From Fimbriimonadaceae bacterium (lineage in GTDB: Bacteria; Armatimonadota; Fimbriimonadia; Fimbriimonadales; Fimbriimonadaceae): 64,000 nucleotides of DNA. The translations under genes were made by a program, and so were the position numbers. The DNA is taken from NCBI GenBank assembly GCA_019187105.1, contig JABAQM010000001.1:1860001-1924000 (forward strand). Direction: 5' to 3'. Of this stretch, positions 1 through 7,910 are shown piece by piece (the first letter of the stretch is position 1; each line of letters opens with the position of its first letter). Below the pieces are notes generated by a model. It was given only the letters and a program-made list of their open reading frames with translations. It searched no databases and was not told the origin of the DNA.

Positions 1-690
1 CATGGCGGTGTGACCCTCTGGCGCGCGGTCTGGGGACTTCACGTTCTCGATGCTGACCCATGTTAGCGGGTGGCGTTGATCGGGATCCACGAAGGCATGG
101 TACGGGAGCGGCTCGACCGGCTTGTCAAAGCCAAGCGAGACGCTCAGGCAAGGGCGGTACACGCAGTTGGCAAGGCCCCGGCCTTCTCCGAGCGCTCTCA
201 GCATCTCAATGGCCTTGGTCACAGGAGGGGTTACCACCACGTGGCTGAAGTGATCTCCGGCGATCTCAAAATCCCGTTTGACGAGGATGTCATTTGTGTC
301 GATTGGAGAGTTCAGGCGGATTTGCAGCCCTTGTGCGAGCAGTTTTGGAAATGTACCGTTGCCGGATCGATAAATATAGCGATCGATGGCGCCGCGCGTC
401 GCATCCCCGGGCATGATCCGGCCGAACTGGTGGACGTAAATCGGCTTTTCGACTTTGACCAGGTCGCTTGGGTCCAATTCCCTGAGCATTGCGTGGGCCG
501 CTCGCATGTTTCGCGGGGCGATACTGGTCGCCCCGGTATCGAAGACATAGGGCCCGATTTGGCGAGTGATACAACGGCCGCCGACCTCATCGGCAGCTTC
601 AAAGACCACCGACTCGATTCCGAGCTGAGCAAGGGTGCGGCCGCAGGCCAGCCCAGCGACACCGGCGCCAATGATGCCGACCTTTACCAG
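1..690 (-). CDS. FAD/NAD(P)-dependent oxidoreductase, renalase/amine-oxidase-like (3' end cut)
   Basis: Reading leftward this frame encodes a flavoprotein beginning LVKVGIIGAGVAGLACGRTL. It has a Rossmann GxGxxG (residues 8-13), followed by FEAADEVGGR near residue 31-40, where the acidic residue would bind the FAD ribose. This is the classic N-terminus of the renalase / flavin amine oxidase class. The frame is open for 230 codons to the window edge, so the C-terminus is missing. There is no ATG, GTG or TTG near the conserved N-terminus. The best start is CTG at 690-688, preceded by a strong GGAGGAG Shine-Dalgarno with an 8-nt spacer. Substrate is unknown; amine oxidation is only a family-level guess. 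A longer open frame lies on the opposite strand but has no recognisable domain. Confidence 0.8.
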   Translation of the reverse strand, partial: MVKVGIIGAGVAGLACGRTLAQLGIESVVFEAADEVGGRCITRQIGPYVFDTGATSIAPRNMRAAHAMLRELDPSDLVKVEKPIYVHQFGRIMPGDATRGAIDRYIYRSGNGTFPKLLAQGLQIRLNSPIDTNDILVKRDFEIAGDHFSHVVVTPPVTKAIEMLRALGEGRGLANCVYRPCLSVSLGFDKPVEPLPYHAFVDPDQRHPLTWVSIENVKSPDRAPEGHTAM

Positions 691-768
691 ATGCGGTTCT
701 CCTCCGGGGTGGGGATCCCTGCGTTGATCGCCATTGGGAAGGCAGTTTATCCCTACCTGACCCGCCGA

Positions 769-1050
769 TTACTGCCCGTTCATGCCCAGGACCGCGGAAT
801 CGACGACGCCGACGATCCAGTCCCCCAGATCAGACTCCGGCCGTTCGTGCCAGTCATAGAGGTAGCCCTCCACGAGTGGCACCGAACAAAGCGATGACAC
901 CAAGTTGTGTCTCGGCACCATCATCTGCGCGAGAATTGGATAGCACGATGAAGGTAATGGAGTTTCGAGAAAGCGATAATCGTCGGTCACATCCACGACC
1001 ACGAGTTTCGCCAGGTTGTATTCCCAGAGATTTCCTGTAATTTCAGCCAC
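769..1050 (-). CDS. Hypothetical 93-aa protein
   Basis: A short soluble ORF starting with GTG, with a GAGG about 10 nt upstream. It is in the same direction and frame as the downstream flavoprotein, separated from it by a TAA stop and about 78 nt. It starts MAEITGNLWEYNLAKLVVVDV and ends VVDSAVLGMNGQ. The 'ITGNLW' opening faintly recalls macro-domain-like proteins, but the remaining motifs of that family are absent, so no function is assigned. The composition looks protein-like (balanced hydrophobic and charged residues) and no competing ORF covers it. Confidence 0.45.
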   Translation of the reverse strand: MAEITGNLWEYNLAKLVVVDVTDDYRFLETPLPSSCYPILAQMMVPRHNLVSSLCSVPLVEGYLYDWHERPESDLGDWIVGVVDSAVLGMNGQ

Positions 1051-1101
1051 GTCCGTGTCGCCTCAATGGGAGGACGATTGAAGCTAAGTTGAAGTCGCTC
1101 G

Positions 1102-2463
1102 TTGTGTCAAACTCAGCGAGTGGCGTTGCCGGCGTTTGAGCTTCCGCGACCAGACAAACGGATGCCGTCGGCCTGGTTCCTCCTATTTGGTCTGCTTGGA
1201 CTTTTGACCCTGGGGTCGGTGCTCGTGAGCTTCCAGCCGGCTTCAAATGCGACCCCTTCAGTTACCTTGGAAAGGGCGCGAATCAAAGAATCGATTCTTC
1301 AGTCCAGCCTTGATCCGACCGCCCGCGTCAAGCTGGACCGGTCGGACTTCGCCGAGATTGCATCCGAATTGGCCGACGAGTCCTTGCAAGGTGACCGCGC
1401 CTCTCTCTACTTGGCCTGCAAGTGGCTCGCCGGCAAGGAGATTACCGACGAAGACATCGACTTGATGACGTCCGACGCACCTGCAGACCAGGCACTCTAT
1501 GACATCGTGTTAGACGAGGCTGGCGACCGTGGCCAGCTGCTCGCGTTGAGGCCCGTACTCGAGCAAGGATCCATCGAGCACCAAGTCGTTGGCGCCCAAG
1601 CGTTGGCCGATTTGGGTGACACGTCCTGGTTGCGGCAACTGGTTCCAACCGGTGAGGTCGTTGGCTACTGGGTACTGGGTGGCCTCTTCATCGTCGCGCT
1701 TGTGCTGTCTCCCGGCTTGTGGCTCTTTTACAGCCTCCAGCGGGTATCGGGAAAGCTCAAGCCTCATGGCGGGACGATGCCGTTCGTTTCCAAGGCGCAG
1801 GCCGACGGTCTCGCCCTCAGGGCCTTTCTTGGTCTGATCGCGATGTTCCTCTTCGTTGAGCTCGTCTCGCCGTTCGGTGGCGTGGTGCCTCGAGAGATCT
1901 TGCTGGCCATTGGGATGCTGGTTGGCTTTGTGGCGATTTCGCTGCTGATTAGGGTTCCCGTTCGCGGTCATCGGATCGATGTGCTCACTGTCATCGGGAA
2001 GCGAGACCGAAAGCTGCAACTGGCCGGGTGGGGCTTCGCCGGCTTGTGGGCCAACCTGCCAATTATTCTGGTGGCGTTTCTGATCACGTTCGTGTTGAGG
2101 GATGTTTTGCCGACCCCGAGCCACCCGGCTGCCGAGACCCTGATGCAGGACCAGTCGCTACCGACCCTGATCGGCATCTTCTTGGCCGCGTCAGTGATGG
2201 CGCCGATTGTCGAGGAGGTCATCTTCAGAGGCCTGATTCTTGGCGCTTGCCTACGGGTGATGCCGCCCACCGCGGCCATCCTGCTTAACGGATTCGCGTT
2301 TGCTGCGATCCACCCGCAAGGCTTGGCCGGCATACCGCCGCTCATGGCGCTCGGTGTCATGCTGGCGCTGATCACGTACCAGACGGGATCGTTAATTCCG
2401 GCGATGGTCATGCACGCGGTGAACAACGCCCTCGTGCTGGGCCTAAACGTTTTGGTGAACTAG
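1102..2463 (+). CDS. CPBP-family intramembrane metalloprotease (CAAX/Abi type)
   Basis: A 453-residue polytopic membrane protein with the three motifs of the CPBP (Rce1/CAAX) protease family: EEVIFR at residues 371-376, FAAIH at 400-404 and HAVNN at 438-442. These supply the catalytic Glu pair and the metal or water-coordinating His/Asn residues. A hydrophobic segment lies near residues 23-43. A soluble helical stretch of about 100 residues follows, then several transmembrane helices. Bacterial members process or modify membrane peptides; the substrate here is unknown. The TTG start at 1102 is uncertain; ATG at 1162 would begin just before the first membrane segment. The stop overlaps the convergent GGDEF gene stop by 4 nt. 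Confidence 0.85.
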   Translation: MCQTQRVALPAFELPRPDKRMPSAWFLLFGLLGLLTLGSVLVSFQPASNATPSVTLERARIKESILQSSLDPTARVKLDRSDFAEIASELADESLQGDRASLYLACKWLAGKEITDEDIDLMTSDAPADQALYDIVLDEAGDRGQLLALRPVLEQGSIEHQVVGAQALADLGDTSWLRQLVPTGEVVGYWVLGGLFIVALVLSPGLWLFYSLQRVSGKLKPHGGTMPFVSKAQADGLALRAFLGLIAMFLFVELVSPFGGVVPREILLAIGMLVGFVAISLLIRVPVRGHRIDVLTVIGKRDRKLQLAGWGFAGLWANLPIILVAFLITFVLRDVLPTPSHPAAETLMQDQSLPTLIGIFLAASVMAPIVEEVIFRGLILGACLRVMPPTAAILLNGFAFAAIHPQGLAGIPPLMALGVMLALITYQTGSLIPAMVMHAVNNALVLGLNVLVN

Positions 2464-3695
2464 GGCGTCGGTTCGCCCAGCGTGGATTCCACGGCTTCCA
2501 CGACGGCCTTTGCGGTGGACTTGTAGAGGTTGCCGTTCACCATCTCATGGGCTGCGATCGGAACTTCTCCCCGCTCGCTGCGAATGCGACCGGTAAACGC
2601 GACCATCCGCTCGCCTTGCGGACCCTGGACCAGGTGGATATTGTCGACGAGCACTTCCTTGCCGATATGGATTCGCTCGAGGGCGCGGCCGGTAGCGATG
2701 GCGACGGACTCGATGAGGGGCTTATCCCCACGTAGATGCAGTCCCTGGAGCAGCTGGCCCCCCACGCTGAGCCAAACGGTGGTCGGGGAATCGACTGCGG
2801 TTTCGTCGGCGTTGACAAGGTGGACACTGGGCACTGCCGCGGCGATCCGGGGCGCTTCGGAATCCGTATCGGACGGCCGCTTCTTCTGCTTGTTTTCGAT
2901 ACAGTCTTTGCTCGCGAGGTTGATCAGGGCATCGAGGGTGGCGGCGTAGTGCACCTTGTCGCGCTCCCGGGTCCGCTTGCCACCGCTGAAGCCCACGGTG
3001 AAGTCGACGGGTACTTGCACCTCGTCGGAGAGCTCGGTATCGGCGACATCCCGGAATCGGTCGACGAAGGAGACCGCTTGTTCTCGGTTGCGAAGGGTTC
3101 CGACCGCAAACTCGTCGCCGCCGAACCGGACGAGCATGTCGACGGTCGGGTCGATCATTCCAGCGAGGGTTCGGGCGAATCGGGTCAGGACGCGATCCCC
3201 GATGATATGGCCGAACCGCTTGTTGTAGGCTCCGAAGTCGTCGATGTCGAGGAAGATGATCGTGATTTCCGACCCCGAGCTGAGCTGTTCGATGCCCCAC
3301 TCCCGCAGCCGGTCGCTCCAGCTGAGGTTCGTGAGCGGATCCCAGCTCTGGCCAAGCTCCTTAAGCAGTTGGAGCGAGGAGACCATTCCGACATAGCGGC
3401 CCTCATCGAGTACGGCGCCGAACATCACGTCGGCTTCGACAAACATTTCGGCCGCGCGCCGAATCGGTGTGGTGGTGGGCAACGCCAATCCCGGCGCATC
3501 CATTATCTCGCCGACCGTGGTCGCCTCTGCGGCGCCCTCCAGTCGTTCCCGGGTGATCACGCCGACCCACTCGCCGGCGTCGGCGACACCCATCGCCTTT
3601 AGCCCATGACCACGCATGATGTGAAGCGCGGTGACTGCCAGGTGGTCGGAATTGACCCAGACCGGGACCGGATTCAGGTCCCTAACGGTCCGCAT
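2460..3695 (-). CDS. CBS-pair / GGDEF diguanylate cyclase
   Basis: A 411-aa soluble protein. Residues 1-110 resemble two CBS motifs (VITRERL, then MVSSLQLL), a ligand-sensing module. A GGDEF domain follows: DPLTNL at about 119, LDIDDFGAYN at 149-158 and an intact FGGDEF at 191-196. An active site for making cyclic di-GMP from two GTP is therefore expected. No RxxD inhibitory site is visible five residues before GGDEF, so product inhibition through that site is unlikely. Residues from about 280 to 411 form an extra C-terminal domain that I do not recognise. The ATG is preceded by AAAGGAGACG, a good ribosome site. The gene is monocistronic and convergent with the CPBP protease gene. Confidence 0.9.
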   Translation of the reverse strand: MRTVRDLNPVPVWVNSDHLAVTALHIMRGHGLKAMGVADAGEWVGVITRERLEGAAEATTVGEIMDAPGLALPTTTPIRRAAEMFVEADVMFGAVLDEGRYVGMVSSLQLLKELGQSWDPLTNLSWSDRLREWGIEQLSSGSEITIIFLDIDDFGAYNKRFGHIIGDRVLTRFARTLAGMIDPTVDMLVRFGGDEFAVGTLRNREQAVSFVDRFRDVADTELSDEVQVPVDFTVGFSGGKRTRERDKVHYAATLDALINLASKDCIENKQKKRPSDTDSEAPRIAAAVPSVHLVNADETAVDSPTTVWLSVGGQLLQGLHLRGDKPLIESVAIATGRALERIHIGKEVLVDNIHLVQGPQGERMVAFTGRIRSERGEVPIAAHEMVNGNLYKSTAKAVVEAVESTLGEPTP

Positions 3696-3853
3696 CGTCT
3701 CCTTTGGTTCAAAAACCGAAAACCAGCTTAACTTGCCCTATTGTACAGGTCCCCCTTTCAAGTTTCCGACGAGAAAGTTGCCAGTTTGAATCGCGAAGTT
3801 CTCTCAAACCATTAATTCTTTCAGCACAAAAAGCCGATGTTGGGACCTAGTGC

Positions 3854-4888
3854 CTAGATGGTCTCGAGTGAATCCAGAATCGCTTGTTCGCCCAGCCGCA
3901 AGATGCAGATACCTTGCTCGTCCAATTCCAATTCTTGAATGGTACCGACCTTCCGGTGCGCTTCGCCAGGAGCGAGGCGGAAGTAATCCGCCACTTCCCG
4001 CTCGCAGATACCCACGCGCCGCATCATCAGGTAAGCCGCCACGTCGGAAACCGAGACGGCTCCAGACTCGCACTGCGGAGCAATGCGGAGGATGGCGTCG
4101 TATAGGTGATCTCGCAACTCCCAGGCGCCAGAGTCGGACATGTAGGGTTCCAAGACTCCGAGAGAGGAGAGCACGTCGCGGTCGGAGAGCCATTGTTGTC
4201 GAATTAGCCTTAACCGGTGAAGGACGCCTTCGATGGATCGCGCGTTACCATGAATTTTGCGTGCGATGACGCGTGTGACGATCGGAGACAACTGGAGGCC
4301 GAACAGTCCGGCCATGTGGCGGATAACGATTTCTCGTTCAAGGGCATCGGGCTCAACGATCTGGGCCAGGTTCCATTCCCTAAGATATGGGAGGAACGAT
4401 CGAAGCGGCCGGGTGATTCGCCCAGCGCTGAATGTCAGCAGCGTTGGCCGACCGGCCCGAACGCGACGCTCCAGCATCATCCGCATCGATTGTCGCAATC
4501 GGGGCCTAGCGAGCACTTCCTGCATATCGTCGAGAACGAGTGGCTCGAAGACCTCCATCCGCGGCGGCTTGGTCGCAAAATTGGCGGCGGTATAGATCCG
4601 GACCCGTTGGCCGGACTGCCGTCGGAGGGTCTCCATGGCCGCATGGATCAGGTGGGTTTTGCCCCATCCAGATGGGCCGACAATCGCAACTTGGTTGGCA
4701 AGCCCGTTGGCGAAGGTCAACACCGATTCGATGGCTCGGATGTTCGACGGCAACGCCGCGAATGATCGAAACGTAAATCGATCTCCCCAAAAGAGCGAAT
4801 CCGATAGCCTCGCCGCCTTCAGCGGAAACTCGGCAACTCGCTCCTCCTGATCGACCAAGAAGTCCTTGGCAACTGGCACAGACATCAC
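3854..4888 (-). CDS. DnaA-like AAA+ ATPase with degenerate DNA-binding domain
   Basis: A 344-residue protein with DnaA-type AAA+ architecture: Walker A GPSGWGKT (71-78), Walker B LVLDD (117-121), sensor-I-like LLTFS, and a sensor II region NARSIEGVLHRL matching the DnaA IRELEGALNRL block. The C-terminal part (about 260-320) has the length of DnaA domain IV, but the diagnostic DHTTV-type signature is missing (LAPGEAHRKV lies there). It also lacks DnaA domains I and II. It is best read as a DnaA paralogue (Hda/DnaA-related) rather than the canonical initiator. The start (ATG, second codon also ATG) has no strong Shine-Dalgarno. A DnaA-box match sits in the 166-bp region upstream. Confidence 0.75.
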   Translation of the reverse strand: MMSVPVAKDFLVDQEERVAEFPLKAARLSDSLFWGDRFTFRSFAALPSNIRAIESVLTFANGLANQVAIVGPSGWGKTHLIHAAMETLRRQSGQRVRIYTAANFATKPPRMEVFEPLVLDDMQEVLARPRLRQSMRMMLERRVRAGRPTLLTFSAGRITRPLRSFLPYLREWNLAQIVEPDALEREIVIRHMAGLFGLQLSPIVTRVIARKIHGNARSIEGVLHRLRLIRQQWLSDRDVLSSLGVLEPYMSDSGAWELRDHLYDAILRIAPQCESGAVSVSDVAAYLMMRRVGICEREVADYFRLAPGEAHRKVGTIQELELDEQGICILRLGEQAILDSLETI

Positions 4889-5032
4889 GAACGTTTTGGC
4901 GCCCCCCAGCGCAGATAGCAGATTTCATTGTCTTATGGCCACGAGTGATCCGTCAAGGGACCCGCTGCGGCAAATAAGAAACGTTTTCGCCATTTTTGAG
5001 ACTAATGGATTCGTATTCTCGCCTCAGCGGAG

Positions 5033-5041
5033 TTATTCACA
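5033..5041 (+). promoter_or_regulatory. DnaA box upstream of the dnaA-like gene
   Basis: TTATTCACA matches the degenerate DnaA-box consensus TTWTNCACA. It lies in an AT-rich patch (with TTTTTAAAA next to it) between the dnaA-like gene and the cytochrome gene end. On the minus strand the same region carries TTGACG (near 4955) in front of an AT-rich stretch, a possible promoter. The placement suggests autoregulation, as known for many dnaA genes. Only one clear box is seen, so an origin is not claimed. Confidence 0.45.
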
Positions 5042-5054
5042 TTTTTAAAATCAG

Positions 5055-6299
5055 TTAGTGGTCGACTTTCGGCCAGTATTTGTGGAAGTCGAAGCCGGGG
5101 CTGTTGTTGGCGTCGTGGCACGGCATGCAGCTTTTTGCGCCAACCTTAGGCATGGGTGCGCCGGCAGGGTCCTGGGCGTGCTTCTGCCCCGGCCCGTGGC
5201 AGCTTTCGCAGCCGACGTTGGGCAGCAGCGGGGTTTTGGCGCGACTGCGGAAGCCTGTGTCCGAGTCCAGGCCGACGACGTGGCAGCCGACGCATTCGGG
5301 ATCGGCATCTGCATTCAGGCGCTCGAGCGTGCGCAGGGCGACCCCATGCTTGGTCGCGGCCCATATCCGGCCATCTTCCGCATGGCACTTCATGCAGTTC
5401 TTGGTGCCGGCGAATGCATCCGTCTCCTTTCTCGGCACCCGGTCAAGCAGGTTCTCTCGGCGCACCCGATCCTGATAGTCGCGATAGAGCGTCGCCACGC
5501 GCGGATGGTCGGCGTACTGTGGGCCGAGGTCGACAATGCGAAGTTCCTTCCACTGGTCGTCCTGCCATCGCAGAGCGATGAGCTTCTTCCCCAGCTCGCC
5601 ACCCGGCATGAGCCACGCTCCGGCGACGCTCTTTGGTCTCTGACCGGGCTGAAGCGGTCCACGGTAAACGATAAGCGCGACATCCGGCGTCGGCTTGAGC
5701 TTTTCGGCTTGTTGGGCGGTACCGTCGAATAAGACGATGAGCTTGGCGAGGTTATTGCGGGCTCGGGCTGCTTCGGCTTCCAACGCGGTCTGTGAGTCGG
5801 TCGGTGAGCCGCCAAGCAGACGCGCCAGCTCAGCAGGGTTGGCTGAGATGGCGCAGATGCGGAAAGGGCCGTCCTCGATCGCCGATTTCAAGTTTGGAAT
5901 CGGTTGGGCGAGATTTGACGCAATCGTTAGACCGCCCGAGAGTCTTGAAACCGCTTCGAGCAGCGGCGCACCCTTTTCCGCGTCTGTGGCTGTCCAGGCG
6001 ATCGCGCTGCCTCCCATCTCGCGGAACGCTTCGGCGAACGTTTCGGCCTTCATATCGGATTGGCGGTCGACCCCCGACGTGATCGGCCCGGCCTCAAGAA
6101 CGACAGCTTCGCGATTACCGGCAATGGCGCTGATTGCCGTTGCCCGGCGGCGGATGCCACCTGACATCGGCTTCACACATCCACAGGGACTCAGGTAGCC
6201 ATTGAGGTCACCTGAAATGAACACCCAAACCGGCTCATCGGCGGGAGCGGCTGCGAACCCAAGCGAGAGGGCCGCCAGTGCCCAGAGAACGGGCTTCAT
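5055..6299 (-). CDS. Exported tetrahaem cytochrome c with phosphoesterase-like N-terminal domain
   Basis: A 414-aa precursor with a signal peptide (MKPVLWALAALSLGFAAAPA). The N-terminal part, residues 25-270, has ISGDLNGYLSPCGC and LEAGPITSG, the fold pattern of UshA/5'-nucleotidase-like metallophosphoesterases, but a full set of metal ligands is not evident. The C-terminal part carries four CxxCH haem sites at 302, 336, 364 and 391, resembling the cytochrome c554 family. It should act in the periplasm or on the cell surface in electron transfer. Its start overlaps the stop of the upstream DUF1573 gene (ATGA), so the two are translationally coupled. No haem-lyase or reductase gene is adjacent. 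Confidence 0.85.
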   Translation of the reverse strand: MKPVLWALAALSLGFAAAPADEPVWVFISGDLNGYLSPCGCVKPMSGGIRRRATAISAIAGNREAVVLEAGPITSGVDRQSDMKAETFAEAFREMGGSAIAWTATDAEKGAPLLEAVSRLSGGLTIASNLAQPIPNLKSAIEDGPFRICAISANPAELARLLGGSPTDSQTALEAEAARARNNLAKLIVLFDGTAQQAEKLKPTPDVALIVYRGPLQPGQRPKSVAGAWLMPGGELGKKLIALRWQDDQWKELRIVDLGPQYADHPRVATLYRDYQDRVRRENLLDRVPRKETDAFAGTKNCMKCHAEDGRIWAATKHGVALRTLERLNADADPECVGCHVVGLDSDTGFRSRAKTPLLPNVGCESCHGPGQKHAQDPAGAPMPKVGAKSCMPCHDANNSPGFDFHKYWPKVDH

Positions 6300-7876
6300 T
6301 CGGCAATGGCGCTGATGCTCGCCTCGAGCTTTGGCTGCTTGGGGTCATCGGTGCGGATCACAAGCTTGGCGTCGATATGGCCCGGGACTGCCTTGCCGTT
6401 GTATCGAACGGAGACCCGGTACTGCCCGACCTCGTCGGTAGGCGCGAATGATGCCGCGATGCTCGGGTGGTCGACCTCGACGCCAAGGATTTTGAACGGC
6501 TTGCCGGGACGCTGCACCACGATGTAAGAGGACGCTTCCTTTTTGCCGACCCGTCCCAAATAGATTTGGTCGGGAAGCATGACGATGCCCTTTTGAACAT
6601 AGAACGCGTAGCGCAGGTCGCCGAAGTCGGGTTCATTGGTGATCACGGCGAGGGAGAGCAGACTCCGGCCAGGAATCGTGTTGGGACCGACGAGGACCCC
6701 AATCTTGTACCCGTCGATAGCCTCACCGGCGACGGTGCCCTTGAAGGGCTGAAGACTCGCGGCGGCCTTCTGGCCTTGGACGCGCACTTCCTTCGCCACG
6801 AGGGGATGCTTGGGATTGACATGCAGATAGAGGTCGACCTTGCCGCCCGCGTCGTCCACGAGGATGGTGTTGCCCGGGGACTCGCTCAGGAACCGGTATC
6901 GATGCTGAACGGTCATCGTTAGAGGCAACTGGCGAATCGGCTGCTCGACATCATTCGAATAGACAAACAGGGTTTTGGCGAGCTCTCCAGGGAAGTCCCG
7001 GGTCTGGATCTGCACCTGAACGACGCGAGTTTCACCAGCCGCGATGGGCGCCGGCTGGCCGAGGATAAAGCAGCCGCAATCCGGAATGAGCTTGACGCGA
7101 AGCGTTCCCGAGCCAGAGTTGGTCAGCTCGACGGTAAGCGGGACGATCTGGCCCTGAACCACGTCGGTGGGTCCTTGCAGTCGCGTTGGCTGCAGTCGGA
7201 GGGCGGGGCGCTGGACCTCGATGCGCTGGCCCTTTTCGGCGGCAGACCGCAGCGCGGCTCCAATCTTCAAGTGGTGCTCGACCTGTTCTCTCTCAAGATC
7301 GCTAATCAGCAGATCGAGGGCGTAAGGAAGCTCATGGCGGCCCATCGCCGATCCGTTATAGGGGGTGCGCTCCAATCCGAGGGCGTAGCCGATGGCAAAG
7401 AGAACCTCGTTGTAAATGTCTCTCGGCTCGGCCGGCGTCTTTGCGTTGCCTCGAACGGTGGAGATGACCATCTCGGTGAGGCCGTCGCCGCTACCGGAAA
7501 ACGTAACCGCACCGGCCGGGCCAGGTGAGTCGGGATTCGGCGGCAGCCCCTTGGCGAAACTGAGCTTCAGCCGGCCCGGCTTGCCATACGTGACGATCAA
7601 GCTCGGCACGGCTGTTTTCCAAGCCTTGGCTGCCCGATCGCGCGCATCCCGATAGAGGTTGCGGAGGTTGCTGGGAACCTCGCTATCCGACCAGTCGATC
7701 ACCAGCTCGGCGCCAGTGAGCCCGTTCGAGGCCTTCTTGGCTTGTGCGAAGCGCCCTGCCGCGAGGTGGCCCTGCACGGTGTCATACGTACGGTAGAAGG
7801 TCGCGTTTGCCCCGGGGAGTAATTCCGGGACTTTGGCCTGCACGCTCAATACGGCGAGACCTAATGCCAGGGTCAT
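6296..7876 (-). CDS. Exported DUF1573-domain protein
   Basis: About 526 aa with an N-terminal signal peptide (LALGLAVLSVQA). Residues 60-210 are helical and unassigned. Residues 230-330 form an Ig-like DUF1573 domain with the typical IPDCGCFILGQ segment, followed by two further beta-rich segments (about 335-440 and 445-525). Such proteins are periplasmic or cell-surface and their role is unknown. ATG at 7876 is preferred over GTG at 7882 because a TATCTT box lies exactly 6 nt upstream, predicting a leaderless mRNA. It is the first gene of a two-gene operon with the cytochrome, which suggests a joint role in an exported redox complex (inference). Confidence 0.8.
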   Translation of the reverse strand: MTLALGLAVLSVQAKVPELLPGANATFYRTYDTVQGHLAAGRFAQAKKASNGLTGAELVIDWSDSEVPSNLRNLYRDARDRAAKAWKTAVPSLIVTYGKPGRLKLSFAKGLPPNPDSPGPAGAVTFSGSGDGLTEMVISTVRGNAKTPAEPRDIYNEVLFAIGYALGLERTPYNGSAMGRHELPYALDLLISDLEREQVEHHLKIGAALRSAAEKGQRIEVQRPALRLQPTRLQGPTDVVQGQIVPLTVELTNSGSGTLRVKLIPDCGCFILGQPAPIAAGETRVVQVQIQTRDFPGELAKTLFVYSNDVEQPIRQLPLTMTVQHRYRFLSESPGNTILVDDAGGKVDLYLHVNPKHPLVAKEVRVQGQKAAASLQPFKGTVAGEAIDGYKIGVLVGPNTIPGRSLLSLAVITNEPDFGDLRYAFYVQKGIVMLPDQIYLGRVGKKEASSYIVVQRPGKPFKILGVEVDHPSIAASFAPTDEVGQYRVSVRYNGKAVPGHIDAKLVIRTDDPKQPKLEASISAIAE

Positions 7877-7882
7877 GCCCAC

Positions 7883-7888
7883 AAGATA
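7883..7888 (-). promoter_or_regulatory. -10 box TATCTT, 6 nt before ATG (leaderless)
   Basis: On the minus strand TATCTT is followed by gtgggc and then the ATG of the DUF1573 gene. Transcription would begin at or next to the start codon. One of a set of boxes with identical spacing in this window. Confidence 0.5.
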
Positions 7889-7910
7889 CTCAACGAATCA
7901 CGGGCCGGAA

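Noticed and set aside
70-897. 275-codon open frame on the plus strand
   Set aside because: The opposite strand encodes a convincing flavoprotein with Rossmann motif over the same bases; the plus frame has no domain.
5033-5054. Chromosomal replication origin
   Set aside because: Only one DnaA box is visible and the adjacent protein is not a canonical DnaA; no box cluster or dnaN/gyrB neighbours.
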